64,000 nt of DNA. Source: Flavobacterium sp. 123 (GTDB taxonomy: Bacteria; Bacteroidota; Bacteroidia; Flavobacteriales; Flavobacteriaceae). Position numbers and translations under genes: made by a program. Below the pieces are notes generated by a model that did not search any database, was not told where the DNA came from, and saw only the letters and a program-made list of their open reading frames with translations. Each line of letters begins with the position of its first letter. Position 1 is the stretch's first letter. Below are positions 9,701 to 17,779 of this stretch, one piece after another. The stretch covers positions 1,386,501 through 1,450,500 of the forward strand of contig NZ_RBXD01000001.1 of assembly GCF_003634825.1 (NCBI RefSeq), given 5' to 3'.

Positions 9701-10157
9701 CGACACAGATTTTGAATTGTTATTTTCTGACGAATATATCAACAATGTTTCGGAGCGATTAAGTTTGTACAATGAATTAGGCGCTTTGAAAAACGAAGAA
9801 GAATTGATCCTTTTCCAAAATAAATTAATTGACCGTTTTGGGCCTTTGCCACCAAGAGCCAATGCTTTGATGAACAGTATTCGAATCAAATGGATTGCTA
9901 CCCGAATAGGAATCGAGAAACTAGTGATGAAACAAGGCAAGATGATTGGATATTTTGTGTCAGATCAACAATCGGATTATTACCAATCCAATCGTTTTCA
10001 TCAAGTGTTGCTGTTTGTACAAAAACACAGTTCTATTTGTAAAATGAAAGAAAAACAAACGCCGGCAGGTTTACGACTTTTGCTAACTTTTGACAATGTA
10101 AAAAATACCAGAACCGCTTTGGAACTGATGGAATTGTTGGGAGGAGTTGAAAAATAA
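6783..10157 (+). CDS. mfd: Transcription-repair coupling factor Mfd
   Basis: A roughly 1124-residue ATP-dependent translocase that displaces stalled RNA polymerase and recruits UvrA to damage. In order it has a UvrB-like N-terminal module (GEFSVRGGIVDVFSF), an RNA-polymerase-interacting domain near 435-500 (VGDYVTHIDHGIGKF), a superfamily 2 helicase core with Walker A GDVGFGKTE, DEEQ box VDEEQKFGV, motif III LTATPIPRT, and a QMRGRVGR motif VI, then a C-terminal TRCF domain. There is no ATG near the N terminus: the frame offers TTG at 6762 and TTG at 6783. The second is preferred because the protein then begins MSKIALYNTYDNSPK, like relatives, and overlaps the lipoprotein gene stop by 8 bases. 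Confidence 0.97.
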   Translation: MSKIALYNTYDNSPKTAQIVARLQENNSVKMHLDGLLASSLSFVIRSVFKKAELPFLIVLNNKEEAAYYLNDLEQMIGDQDVLFYPGSFRRPYQIEETDNANVLLRAEVLNRINSRKKPAVIVTYPEALFEKVVTRKELDKNTLKVAVEDKISIDFINEVLFEYEFKRVDFITEPGEFSVRGGIVDVFSFSNDNPYRIEFFGNEVESIRSFDVATQLSLEKQKKITIIPNVENKVFQENRESFLDYISEKTVIFIQNTEDFLSQLDKQFGKAEEAFEKLSKEIKRSTPEQLFLNQTEFIKRALDFSIVELGSKAVFRTTKKFEYHIQPQPSFNKQFDLLLNNLNENHFNGYKNYLFCSNEAQAKRFHDIFETLDEANSENIRKQYHTVVLPLYQGFIDEENQITCYTDHQIFERYHKFSIKNGYSKKQNITLKELTTLSVGDYVTHIDHGIGKFGGLQKIQVEGKTQEAIKLVYADNDIVYVSIHSLHKISKYNGKDGTPPKIYKLGSNAWKILKQKTKARVKHIAFNLIQLYAKRRLEKGFQFAPDSYLQNELESSFIYEDTPDQTKSTAEVKADMESDRPMDRLVCGDVGFGKTEVAIRAAFKAVDNSKQVAVLVPTTILAYQHYRTFSERLKDMPVSVGYLNRFRTAKQKAETLKLLAEGKLDIVIGTHQLVNKNVVFKDLGLLIVDEEQKFGVNVKDKLKTIAANVDTLTLTATPIPRTLQFSLMAARDLSVITTPPPNRYPIETNVVGFSEELIRDSISYEIQRNGQVFFINNRIENIKEIAGMIQRLVPNARVGIGHGQMEGAKLEELMLAFMNGEFDVLVATTIIESGLDVPNANTIFINNANNFGLSDLHQMRGRVGRSNKKAFCYFICPPYSAMTDDARKRIQALEQFSELGSGFNIAMKDLEIRGAGDLLGGEQSGFINEIGFDTYQKIMNEAIEELKENEFKELYPEENNLETKEYVKDLQIDTDFELLFSDEYINNVSERLSLYNELGALKNEEELILFQNKLIDRFGPLPPRANALMNSIRIKWIATRIGIEKLVMKQGKMIGYFVSDQQSDYYQSNRFHQVLLFVQKHSSICKMKEKQTPAGLRLLLTFDNVKNTRTALELMELLGGVEK

Positions 10158-10272
10158 TTTTACTATTTAGTATTTTTTGAAAAGTTGCAATTTCTAAACG
10201 ATTCAAATTCTCGATTGATAGTTATAATTGGTTAATTTTACTTCTGCATTAATTAAAAAACAAACATTTAAG

Positions 10273-11040
10273 ATGGAAATACATAAAAATAAAATAGCAT
10301 TAGTAACTGGTGGCAGTCGAGGATTAGGAAAAGATATGGCCTTAAATCTTGCCAAAAAAGGACTTGATGTAATAGTAACTTACAACAATAAAAACGAAGA
10401 AGCTGAAGCTGTTGTAGCTGAAATTCAAAAATTAGGACAGAAAGCAGTAGCCATTCAACTGAATGTTTCTGAAGTGAGCAGTTTTGATTTGTTTTTTCAA
10501 AAGGTTTCAACGGCATTGAAAAGCACTTTTGATGCTGAAAATTTTGACTTTTTAGTTAATAATGCAGGCGTTGGTGTTCACGAAAGTTTTTTGACAACTA
10601 CCGAATCCCAATTGGATGACATGGTCAATATTCATTTTAAAGGTGCTTTTTTTCTAACTCAAAAAGCATTACAAATAATGAATGACGGTGGTGGAATCGT
10701 AAATATTTCTTCTGGATTAACTCGATTTTCATTTCCGGGTTATGCTGCTTATGCGAGTATGAAAGGCGCAATGGAAACCTTGACTAAATACCAAGCTAAA
10801 GAATTGGGTGCAAGAAAAATTAGAGTGAATATTGTAGCTCCAGGAGCAATTGAAACCGATTTTGGTGGAGGTGCGGTGCGTGACAATGAGCAATTGAATC
10901 AATTTATCGCTTCGGTAACAGCATTAGGACGAGTAGGCTTGCCAGAAGATATTGGAAGTGTGATTGCTTTTTTATGTACTGAAGATGCTAAATGGGTGAA
11001 TGCGCAACGTATAGAGGTTTCAGGAGGGATGAATCTATAA
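10273..11040 (+). CDS. SDR family oxidoreductase (FabG-like)
   Basis: A 255-residue classical short-chain dehydrogenase. The start is the ATG at 10273; the frame is open further upstream to a TTG at 10228 but that text is not protein-like. The NAD(P)-binding motif TGGSRGLGKDMA is near residues 13-24, NNAG near 96, NISSG near 146 and the catalytic YAAYASMKG (Tyr and Lys four apart) near 160-168. The C terminus GRVGLPEDIGSVIAFLCTED...SGG is typical of FabG-like enzymes acting on 3-oxo or alcohol substrates. The substrate is unknown. It stands alone between mfd and a convergent gene. Confidence 0.85.
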   Translation: MEIHKNKIALVTGGSRGLGKDMALNLAKKGLDVIVTYNNKNEEAEAVVAEIQKLGQKAVAIQLNVSEVSSFDLFFQKVSTALKSTFDAENFDFLVNNAGVGVHESFLTTTESQLDDMVNIHFKGAFFLTQKALQIMNDGGGIVNISSGLTRFSFPGYAAYASMKGAMETLTKYQAKELGARKIRVNIVAPGAIETDFGGGAVRDNEQLNQFIASVTALGRVGLPEDIGSVIAFLCTEDAKWVNAQRIEVSGGMNL

Positions 11041-11060
11041 TTTATTATAATATATTAATA

Positions 11061-11097
11061 AAAAAGCTTCCAATCTTCAAAAGTCTGGAAGCTTTAC
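11061..11097. terminator. Bidirectional terminator in a convergent gap
   Basis: A 10-bp perfect stem AAAGCTTCCA/TGGAAGCTTT (11063-11072 and 11086-11095). On the minus strand it is followed by a run of T, serving the ACT-domain gene; it may also stop the SDR transcript. Confidence 0.75.
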
Positions 11098-11118
11098 CTT
11101 ATTTGTAAATAGGAATCG

Positions 11119-11775
11119 TTAGTTTTTCAAATCTTTAATTACTTTGAAAGCCACATCCACTTCATTTTCACTTACTAAAATAGTAAACTCATTTGAAGTT
11201 GAAATTACCTCATTTATGATAATTCCTTCCCAAGCCAAACGTTGGAAAATGAAATAGTAAATTCCAGGAACCACAATGTTTTCTTTAGGTAACTTTACAG
11301 TAATTGAAGCTAGATTTTCTAATTTTTGAATTAGTTTTTCATTAGCAAAATGCTTGTCAACTAAATGATTAACACTGTTGCTTACTACAATATTAGTTTC
11401 ATTTACGCCTCTTGATGAGGTGTAAAAAATATCAGAAAAAGTATTGATGTCCGTAATTAATTCCGCTTGTTTGTTTAAAACCGTATCTGAAGCTGCAAAA
11501 GTGTAATCCGTCAATTCAGAACGAACAGTAATCTCACCAATGTTTTTAATTACTTTGTTGATTTTGTGATTGAGTTTAAAATCCAATTCTTCAGTTAGTC
11601 TTTTAAGTGACATCACTACAGCCCCTTGTTTAACTTCTTTGCCAAATTCACTTTCTAATTCGGTCATTATATTTCTAGATAATGAAGTTAAATTGATGAT
11701 ACCCAGGGACAAGGCATTCAATAAAAAAGGTTTTGTTTTAATGTAATTTTCTACAATTGAAGAAACAGTTTTCAT
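11119..11775 (-). CDS. ACT-domain protein (often annotated aspartate kinase)
   Basis: A 218-residue cytoplasmic protein. It has no kinase catalytic domain, although relatives in Flavobacteriaceae are often labelled aspartate kinase. The N-terminal 75 residues are helical with a possible DNA-binding-like pattern (LNALSLGIINLTSLSRNIMTE). The C-terminal 80 residues look like a paired ACT fold: ASITVKLPKENIVVPGIYYFIFQRLAWEGI followed by a second strand-helix unit with EFTILVSENEVDVAF. ACT domains bind amino acids, so a regulatory role in amino acid metabolism is plausible but unproven. The upstream region carries two TATATTTG elements and a tandem repeat that may be binding sites for a regulator. 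Confidence 0.7.
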   Translation of the reverse strand: MKTVSSIVENYIKTKPFLLNALSLGIINLTSLSRNIMTELESEFGKEVKQGAVVMSLKRLTEELDFKLNHKINKVIKNIGEITVRSELTDYTFAASDTVLNKQAELITDINTFSDIFYTSSRGVNETNIVVSNSVNHLVDKHFANEKLIQKLENLASITVKLPKENIVVPGIYYFIFQRLAWEGIIINEVISTSNEFTILVSENEVDVAFKVIKDLKN

Positions 11776-11798
11776 AGTTGTAAGAGTTTAGTTTTTTG

Positions 11799-11831
11799 GG
11801 TAAATAGTTGTGTTTGGTAAACAGTTGTGTT
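11799..11831. repeat. Two-copy 16-bp direct repeat in the ACT-gene leader
   Basis: GGTAAATAGTTGTGTT (11799-11814) and GGTAAACAGTTGTGTT (11816-11831) differ at one base, period 17. They lie between the ACT-gene start (11775) and its candidate promoter (11843-11850), so they would be in the transcribed leader. Confidence 0.6.
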
Positions 11832-11842
11832 AAAAACCGTGG

Positions 11843-11878
11843 CAAATATAATTAAAAAAACAATTTGTTACAAATATA
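11843..11878 (-). promoter_or_regulatory. Two TATATTTG -7 elements for the ACT-domain gene
   Basis: The minus strand reads TATATTTG at 11843-11850 and again at 11871-11878, both perfect TAnnTTTG matches spaced 28 bp apart. Either could start the ACT-gene transcript. Confidence 0.6.
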
Positions 11879-11894
11879 ACAATAAATTTTTTTG

Positions 11895-12254
11895 TTAAAA
11901 ATGAAAAAATGCATCTATAAGGTGCTCAATAACAAAGGTTTTGTCGTTTTTATGGATGGCAATGATGTCAAAACGGACATTAAGGTCTAGATTTCTTTTA
12001 TTTACAAAGGCATCAACGGCTTTTACAAGAAGTTGAATTTTTTTTGGATTCACAAAATCTTGCGGTAATCCAAATTCTAATGAAGATCTAGTTTTAACTT
12101 CTACAACAGCCAGAGTATCTTCTTTTTGTGCAAGTATATCAATCTCTGCTTTTTGGAAAGTCCAATTGGTTTCTAAAATGGTATAGCCTTTATCTTGAAG
12201 GAATTTCACAGCCTTTTGTTCTCCTAATTTTCCAAGTTCATTGTGTTCGGCCAT
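11895..12254 (-). CDS. YraN family (UPF0102) nuclease-like protein
   Basis: A 119-residue protein of the YraN family. It shows the characteristic ELGKLGEQKAVKFL near the N terminus, AEIDILAQ near residue 41 and VVEVKTRSS near 58-66; the spaced E, D and E-x-K residues match a PD-(D/E)xK nuclease fold. Length is normal for the family. Its cellular role is not established; the fold suggests processing of branched or damaged DNA. It is 22 bases from the LD-carboxypeptidase stop, so the two are probably cotranscribed. Confidence 0.9.
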   Translation of the reverse strand: MAEHNELGKLGEQKAVKFLQDKGYTILETNWTFQKAEIDILAQKEDTLAVVEVKTRSSLEFGLPQDFVNPKKIQLLVKAVDAFVNKRNLDLNVRFDIIAIHKNDKTFVIEHLIDAFFHF

Positions 12255-12276
12255 AAGATTTTGTTTTTATCAACTT

Positions 12277-13251
12277 TTAGTCAAATACAACAGAACTAGA
12301 GGTTTTATCCACATCAATTTTGACTGTATTTCCTAAAATTAATGCTCTATTGTCTTGAATGTGACCAGCTGGAAAATTGTAAATAACCGGAATATCATAT
12401 TTTTTAGTAACGTCGTCTATGATTTCAACTGCATTTTTCCCCCAAGGAATGTCGTTGTCTTTCATTTTTGTCATAGAACCCACAATAATTCCTTTGACGG
12501 CATCAAGACAACCGTTGCGTTTTAAATTCATCATCATACGATCAATATGATAGAGATATTCATCTAAATCTTCAATGAATAAAATTTTATCTGTACAATT
12601 AATTGCGGATTGAGATCCCAAAACACTGTATAAAATGGATAAATTTCCTCCTACCAATTCACCAGTAGCTTTCCCGGGTCTATTCATTTGGTTTCCAGAA
12701 ATTGTATAGAATAAAGGTTCGCCAAAAATAGAAATGCGTAAGGATTCTATAGCTTCAGCAGATGCTTTAGGAATACTGATTGGCATAATTGCATGAATCG
12801 ATTTAAAACCCATAGTGTTCAAATGGTTGTGTAAAACCGTTACATCACTAAATCCTATTATCCATTTTGGGTTTTGTTTGAATGTACTAAAATCAAGTAA
12901 ATCAATCATTCGAACAGTGCCATAACCACCACGAACACACCAAATAGCTTTTACGTTAGGATTGTCCATTTGCTCTTGAAAATCAGAAGCACGTTGTTCG
13001 TCAGTTCCCGCCAGTTGATTGTCATCTAGACCAATACTTTTTCCAATGATAACTTCGAGTCCCCAACTGTGTAATAAGTCAATAGCTGGTTTTAGGTTGT
13101 CATCTATGTTTTTTCGGGCAGTTGCCACAATAGCAATAGTATCTCCTTTTTGTAAAGTAGGCGGTGTAATCATTACGGTATTTGCTTGCATATTGAAGGA
13201 TTGTAAAATAAAAATAAGAAATAGGATTTTATAGGAAACTAAATGGCGCAT
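12277..13251 (-). CDS. LD-carboxypeptidase (peptidase family S66)
   Basis: A 324-residue murein tetrapeptide carboxypeptidase that removes the terminal D-alanine from peptidoglycan stem peptides during wall recycling. The catalytic triad is visible: Ser135 in GFSDVT, Glu227 in FIEDLDEYLYHIDRM and His297 in FPAGHIQDN. CVRGGYGTVRM lies near 105-115. The first 23 residues are hydrophobic and end in NMQANT, so an export signal is possible; many relatives are cytoplasmic, so location is uncertain. The promoter element lies 52 bases upstream; yraN follows. Confidence 0.92.
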   Translation of the reverse strand: MRHLVSYKILFLIFILQSFNMQANTVMITPPTLQKGDTIAIVATARKNIDDNLKPAIDLLHSWGLEVIIGKSIGLDDNQLAGTDEQRASDFQEQMDNPNVKAIWCVRGGYGTVRMIDLLDFSTFKQNPKWIIGFSDVTVLHNHLNTMGFKSIHAIMPISIPKASAEAIESLRISIFGEPLFYTISGNQMNRPGKATGELVGGNLSILYSVLGSQSAINCTDKILFIEDLDEYLYHIDRMMMNLKRNGCLDAVKGIIVGSMTKMKDNDIPWGKNAVEIIDDVTKKYDIPVIYNFPAGHIQDNRALILGNTVKIDVDKTSSSVVFD

Positions 13252-13302
13252 TATAAAAGTGATTTAGAGATCATTTCAGTTTCTTTTTTTGGAATTGAAA
13301 AA

Positions 13303-13310
13303 CAAATATA
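13303..13310 (-). promoter_or_regulatory. -7 promoter element for the LD-carboxypeptidase-yraN operon
   Basis: The minus strand reads TATATTTG, a perfect TAnnTTTG match, 51 bases before the start at 13251. Confidence 0.6.
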
Positions 13311-13381
13311 ATCAAATTGTAAATATTTTGAAGCCGCTTGTTATAAATGTAGTATTTTTATTATATAAATAATTTAAATTT

Positions 13382-14491
13382 ATGAGAATAATTTCGCTTT
13401 TGACAATCTTGTTTCTAATGCCAAAATTAAATGCACAACAAAAGAACTATAGAATACATACGGTAGCATTTTACAATTTCGAGAATTTTTTTGATACTAT
13501 AAATGATCCCAATACGAATGATGATGAATGGACTCCAAAAGGAGCACAGCACTGGACTTCTTCAAAATACCAAATCAAACTTCAAAATTTGTCACGCGTT
13601 TTATCAGAAATAGGTTCTGCTGAAAATATAGAATCACCAACTTTTATTGGCGGTTGTGAAATCGAAAACAGAAATGTTTTGGAGAATTTAATCAAACAGC
13701 CTAAAATGGTACGGGCTGATTATGGAATTATACATTTTGATTCGCCTGACAAACGCGGAATTGATGTGGCTTTATTGTATAGAAAAAAGCATTTTAAGCC
13801 CACTAGCTATGTAAACGTTCCATTATATGTTTATAAAAAAGAAACCAAAATCAAAGAGAATTCAAAAGTTGAATCAGACGAAAAAACAGATGATATTTTA
13901 CAAACGAGTACTAAAAATCATCGTGTTTATACACGCGATCAGCTTTTAGTAACGGGTTTTTTAGATGGTGAAGAAATAAATATTATTGTCAATCATTGGC
14001 CTTCACGATCAGGAGGAGAAAAAAAATCCAGCCCATTTAGAGAAGCTGCGGGTGCTTTAAACTTAAAGATAATTGACTCTTTGCAACATATAAATCCTAA
14101 TGCAAAAGTTATTACTATGGGGGATTTGAATGATGGGCCTTATAACAAAAGCGTAAAGTTTGCATTAGGTGCAAAATCATCAAAAGCGGATGTGAAGCCT
14201 TTTGGAATTTATAATCCGTTTGATGAAATGGCAAAAAAAGGGCAAGGAAGTATTGCACATCGAGATGCTTGGGATATTTTTGACCAAATAATGGTTTCAG
14301 AAACCTTACTCAAAAATGATTTTTCTTCTTTCCGGTATTGGAAAGCTGGAATCTATAACAAATCCTTTTTAATACAAACCAGCGGGCAATATAAGGGGTA
14401 TCCGCTGCGGCATTCTGCAACCGAAGTTGGCTTTAGTGATCATTTTCCCGTTTATATTTATTTGATTAAAGAAAAAACTAAGAATGAATAG
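13382..14491 (+). CDS. Exported endonuclease/exonuclease/phosphatase family protein
   Basis: A 369-residue protein with a signal peptide (MRIISLLTILFLMPKLNAQQ, cleavage after NA likely at 18). The mature part has the metal-dependent phosphoesterase fold: VAFYNFENFFDT at about 29-40, GGCEIENR near 89, RDQLLVTGF, the catalytic VNHWPSRSGG near 201-210, TMGDLNDGP near 246 and a terminal SDHFPVY. All key metal and catalytic positions (N, E, D/H, DxN, DH) appear present. The family includes DNases and phospholipid phosphatases. The exported location suggests scavenging of extracellular nucleic acid or phosphate, but substrate is unknown. Confidence 0.88.
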   Translation: MRIISLLTILFLMPKLNAQQKNYRIHTVAFYNFENFFDTINDPNTNDDEWTPKGAQHWTSSKYQIKLQNLSRVLSEIGSAENIESPTFIGGCEIENRNVLENLIKQPKMVRADYGIIHFDSPDKRGIDVALLYRKKHFKPTSYVNVPLYVYKKETKIKENSKVESDEKTDDILQTSTKNHRVYTRDQLLVTGFLDGEEINIIVNHWPSRSGGEKKSSPFREAAGALNLKIIDSLQHINPNAKVITMGDLNDGPYNKSVKFALGAKSSKADVKPFGIYNPFDEMAKKGQGSIAHRDAWDIFDQIMVSETLLKNDFSSFRYWKAGIYNKSFLIQTSGQYKGYPLRHSATEVGFSDHFPVYIYLIKEKTKNE

Positions 14492-14612
14492 CATCTTTCC
14501 TTAAAGAATTGTTCTATAATTAAAGTAAATTTGGAGTGTTTCTGTTTTAGAAAACAATTATATCCATTTGTAAAATATAGGATACAATGTTTAGTATTTC
14601 ACGCTAAAACAA

Positions 14613-14620
14613 TATATTTG
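14613..14620 (+). promoter_or_regulatory. -7 promoter element for the aldehyde dehydrogenase gene
   Basis: TATATTTG is a perfect TAnnTTTG match, 36 bases before the ATG at 14657. Confidence 0.65.
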
Positions 14621-14656
14621 TAAAATAATATAACAATTTTTAATAAAAAAGTTAGA

Positions 14657-16210
14657 ATGGTAACAATTGCAAATCAATTTGGGATGAAAGAAGCTTTAGA
14701 ACAATTAGGTGTAAAAGCTATAAATGAAGGGACTTCAACTGGAATAAATAATTTTTCATCAGGAGAAATTCTAGAAAGTTATTCGCCAGTTGATGGAAAA
14801 TTAATTGCATCAGTAAAAGTTTCAAGTGCGGCTGATTATGAAAAAGTTATGCAAACTGCAACCGAAGCTTTCAAAACATTTAGACTAATGCCGGCACCAC
14901 AACGTGGAGAAATTGTGCGTCAGTTTGGAGATAAATTACGTAAAAATAAAGAAGTTTTAGGTAAATTAGTTTCTTATGAAATGGGTAAATCATTGCAAGA
15001 AGGCTATGGTGAAGTTCAGGAAATGATTGATATCTGTGATTTTGCGGTTGGTCTTTCCAGACAATTACATGGATTAACTATGCATTCAGAACGTCCAGGA
15101 CACCGCATGTACGAACAATACCATTCAATGGGAGTTGTCGGAATTATTTCGGCATTTAATTTTCCTGTGGCAGTTTGGTCTTGGAACACCGCTTTAGCTT
15201 GGATATGTGGCGATGTTTGCGTTTGGAAGCCGTCCGAAAAAACACCACTTTGCGGGATTGCTTGTCAAAATATAATTGCCCAAGTTATTAAGGAAAACAA
15301 TCTTCCAGAAGGGATTTCTTGTTTGATTAATGGAGATTACAAAATAGGCGAATTAATGACTGCTGATAGACGTATTCCTTTGGTTTCAGCAACTGGTTCT
15401 ACCCGAATGGGGAAAATTGTAGCACAAGCTGTTGCGGGTCGTTTGGGTAAATCATTATTAGAATTAGGGGGAAACAATGCGATAATTGTAACGCCAGATG
15501 CTGATATTAAGATGACTGTAATTGGGGCTGTTTTTGGCGCAGTAGGAACTGCTGGACAGCGCTGCACCTCAACACGTCGTTTAATTATTCATGAAAGTAT
15601 TTATGATAAAGTTAAAGATGCTGTGGTAGCTGCATACAAACAATTGCGAATAGGAAATCCATTAGACGAAAACAATCATGTTGGTCCGCTAATAGACACT
15701 CATGCGGTTGAAATGTATGCGCACGCATTAACAAAAGTAGTTGCCGAAGGAGGAAAAATCCTGGTGGAAGGCGGCGTACTTTCTGGTGAAGGATATGAAA
15801 GTGGTTGCTATGTAAAACCAGCAATTGCTGAAGCAAAAAACTCTTTCGAAATTGTACAACATGAAACTTTTGCACCTGTTTTATATTTAATAAAATATTC
15901 TGGCGAAGTCACAAATGCAATCGAACTTCAAAACGGAGTTGCTCAAGGATTATCTTCTGCAATTATGACTAATAATTTGCGTGAAGCGGAATTGTTTTTA
16001 TCGGTTACGGGTTCAGATTGTGGAATTGCCAATGTAAATATTGGAACATCTGGAGCGGAAATTGGAGGAGCTTTTGGAGGAGAAAAAGAAACTGGCGGTG
16101 GACGGGAATCAGGTTCTGATGCTTGGAAAATATACATGCGTCGTCAAACCAATACTATAAATTATACGACTAGCTTGCCATTGGCACAAGGAATAAAATT
16201 TGATTTGTAA
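14657..16210 (+). CDS. ALDH7-type aldehyde dehydrogenase (alpha-aminoadipic semialdehyde dehydrogenase-like)
   Basis: A 517-residue NAD(P)-dependent aldehyde dehydrogenase. The catalytic Cys303 lies in GTAGQRCTSTRR and the general base Glu269 in LLELGGNN. The cofactor loop SATGSTRMGK is near 244-253 and the conserved FNFP near 167. Overall text is closest to ALDH7/AmaB enzymes, which oxidise 2-aminoadipate semialdehyde (L-piperidine-6-carboxylate) in lysine breakdown. The gene is single, with its own promoter element, and no other lysine catabolic gene is nearby, so the pathway assignment rests on family resemblance only. Confidence 0.88.
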   Translation: MVTIANQFGMKEALEQLGVKAINEGTSTGINNFSSGEILESYSPVDGKLIASVKVSSAADYEKVMQTATEAFKTFRLMPAPQRGEIVRQFGDKLRKNKEVLGKLVSYEMGKSLQEGYGEVQEMIDICDFAVGLSRQLHGLTMHSERPGHRMYEQYHSMGVVGIISAFNFPVAVWSWNTALAWICGDVCVWKPSEKTPLCGIACQNIIAQVIKENNLPEGISCLINGDYKIGELMTADRRIPLVSATGSTRMGKIVAQAVAGRLGKSLLELGGNNAIIVTPDADIKMTVIGAVFGAVGTAGQRCTSTRRLIIHESIYDKVKDAVVAAYKQLRIGNPLDENNHVGPLIDTHAVEMYAHALTKVVAEGGKILVEGGVLSGEGYESGCYVKPAIAEAKNSFEIVQHETFAPVLYLIKYSGEVTNAIELQNGVAQGLSSAIMTNNLREAELFLSVTGSDCGIANVNIGTSGAEIGGAFGGEKETGGGRESGSDAWKIYMRRQTNTINYTTSLPLAQGIKFDL

Positions 16211-16255
16211 TTCAAGAAATAATTCTAAATAAAAAAGAGTATTGTTCAAGTACTT

Positions 16256-16756
16256 TTATAAGTTAAATGAAGCACCAATATTGAACACAAACTGGTTGTT
16301 TAAATGATCAAAACCAGTAATGTTATTATCGTATTTTGCTATTGGCACACCAGCTTCGGTAAAGATGCCAAAACCTTCTGTGAAGAAATAACGAAAGCCA
16401 AGATGCGCTCCGAAATTTCGCAATCCTAAATCAAGTCCTGGATAAATATCCATTTTTTCATCTAGTTTAAATACATTGCCTAAATTAGCATTGAACCTTA
16501 CTTTTGCATCGAATCGATCACCAAATTCTGGTTTGTTGTTTAAAGCATCGGAATTAACAGTTAATAAATAAGAAGCTACAAATCCATATGACATGTTTTC
16601 GCCAAGGCCAAAATCCGATGAAAGACGAATTCCAGATCCTCCATTTTGAATGTTTGCTCCAACATCAAATTTGACATCTCCTTTTCCTTTAAAAGCTACT
16701 TGGGCATGTGTTAAACTGAAGGCGAATAATAGCGATAGTGTAATAATTTTTTTCAT
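16256..16756 (-). CDS. Small outer-membrane beta-barrel protein
   Basis: A 166-residue protein with a signal peptide (MKKIITLSLLFAFSLTHAQ, cleavage after HA). The rest alternates polar and hydrophobic residues with many Gly and aromatic positions and ends in an aromatic/hydrophobic strand (FVFNIGASFNL), as expected for a small beta-barrel inserted in the outer membrane. It resembles DUF6646-type flavobacterial envelope proteins, but this family name is a guess. Function unknown. It has its own promoter element in the 47-base gap after the phosphatase gene. Confidence 0.75.
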   Translation of the reverse strand: MKKIITLSLLFAFSLTHAQVAFKGKGDVKFDVGANIQNGGSGIRLSSDFGLGENMSYGFVASYLLTVNSDALNNKPEFGDRFDAKVRFNANLGNVFKLDEKMDIYPGLDLGLRNFGAHLGFRYFFTEGFGIFTEAGVPIAKYDNNITGFDHLNNQFVFNIGASFNL

Positions 16757-16782
16757 AATCTTGGGGGTTAAAATTTATCCCG

Positions 16783-16790
16783 CAAAACTA
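16783..16790 (-). promoter_or_regulatory. -7 promoter element for the small beta-barrel gene
   Basis: The minus strand reads TAGTTTTG, a perfect TAnnTTTG match 26 bases before the start at 16756. Confidence 0.6.
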
Positions 16791-16803
16791 ATAAAATTAT
16801 ACG

Positions 16804-17529
16804 CTAATTCCTACCTTTTTCATTTGGATATAAAAAATCTAAAGGTTCACTTTGCCAAAATTCTTTCGTGTCAACATCCATAATTGTAAGCGGTCCTTTA
16901 AAGGCAGCTCCAGTATCTACATTCCAAACATTAGCCATAACAACAGGCTTGGTTTCACCAATTCTAGTAACGGGAGTATGACCTATATATACTTCATCAT
17001 ATAAGGTAAGTCTTTTGGGATACATTGGATGATTTCGTTTCATGGTTTTGTCCAATGCTAAAGCGGTTTCCCATAATGTTCGGTCCCAATAGAAAAGTTT
17101 TGGAAAATATTCAAAATCGATGCCGTTCATATTGGTAAAACCAGCATGAATAAACAAACGGTTTTTATCGTCTAAATAATGGTCTTTAAGTGATTGAAGA
17201 AATTCAATATGTCTTTGTTTTATTTCTAAACTAACCGTTTCATATGCTAAAACAGTTGCTTCACCTCCATGTTTGTACCATAAAACATTATCCTTGTTGT
17301 CGTTAAGCCAATGAAGTAATAATTCATCGTGATTTCCTCTGATAAAGTGACAATTATTTGTAGAATTCAATGCTATTAAATAATCGATAACCTGAGGAGA
17401 TTGACTCCAGCCATCTACATAATCGCCTAGAAAAATTAAGATATCTTCTGTAGTGACTTTTGCGCGTTCCATAATTTGGTGTATGGCTCTTAATCCTCCA
17501 TGTATGTCGCCTATGACGAATGTTCTCAT
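16804..17529 (-). CDS. PPP-type metallophosphoesterase (serine/threonine phosphatase-like)
   Basis: A 241-residue cytoplasmic phosphatase with the three signature motifs of the PPP family: GDIHGG at residues 7-12, GDYVDG at 35-40 and GNHDE at about 65-69, plus a later GHTPV near 173 and a histidine-bearing LFIHAGFT near 125. This set binds two metal ions. It resembles bacterial PrpA/PphA or symmetrical diadenosine tetraphosphatase-like enzymes; the exact substrate (phosphoprotein or dinucleotide) cannot be set. A perfect -7 element lies 27 bases upstream. Confidence 0.88.
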   Translation of the reverse strand: MRTFVIGDIHGGLRAIHQIMERAKVTTEDILIFLGDYVDGWSQSPQVIDYLIALNSTNNCHFIRGNHDELLLHWLNDNKDNVLWYKHGGEATVLAYETVSLEIKQRHIEFLQSLKDHYLDDKNRLFIHAGFTNMNGIDFEYFPKLFYWDRTLWETALALDKTMKRNHPMYPKRLTLYDEVYIGHTPVTRIGETKPVVMANVWNVDTGAAFKGPLTIMDVDTKEFWQSEPLDFLYPNEKGRN

Positions 17530-17555
17530 TTGGTTAGTATCAATTTGTTTTCACA

Positions 17556-17563
17556 CAAAAATA
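17556..17563 (-). promoter_or_regulatory. -7 promoter element for the metallophosphoesterase gene
   Basis: The minus strand reads TATTTTTG, a perfect TAnnTTTG match 26 bases before the start at 17529. Confidence 0.6.
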
Positions 17564-17779
17564 AGTGAAAAGTAGTTCTGTTTTTATATTTTTTTGAAGT
17601 TCTGATTGTTAAGTGTGTTTCATAAATAATATCCCGAAGGATTAGACTATTTGCTAGATGTGATTATTTCTTTTTTATGAATCAAGCTCAATTAATTTTA
17701 TCAGAAAAATCATGGTTTTTGGTGATTGTTTCCTGTGTTTTTTTAGAATAATTTTATACAAACTTTAAAGCAATTTATC

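Noticed and set aside
11119..11775. Aspartate kinase
   Set aside because: The protein lacks the amino-acid kinase domain; only ACT-like text remains, so the enzyme name is not used.
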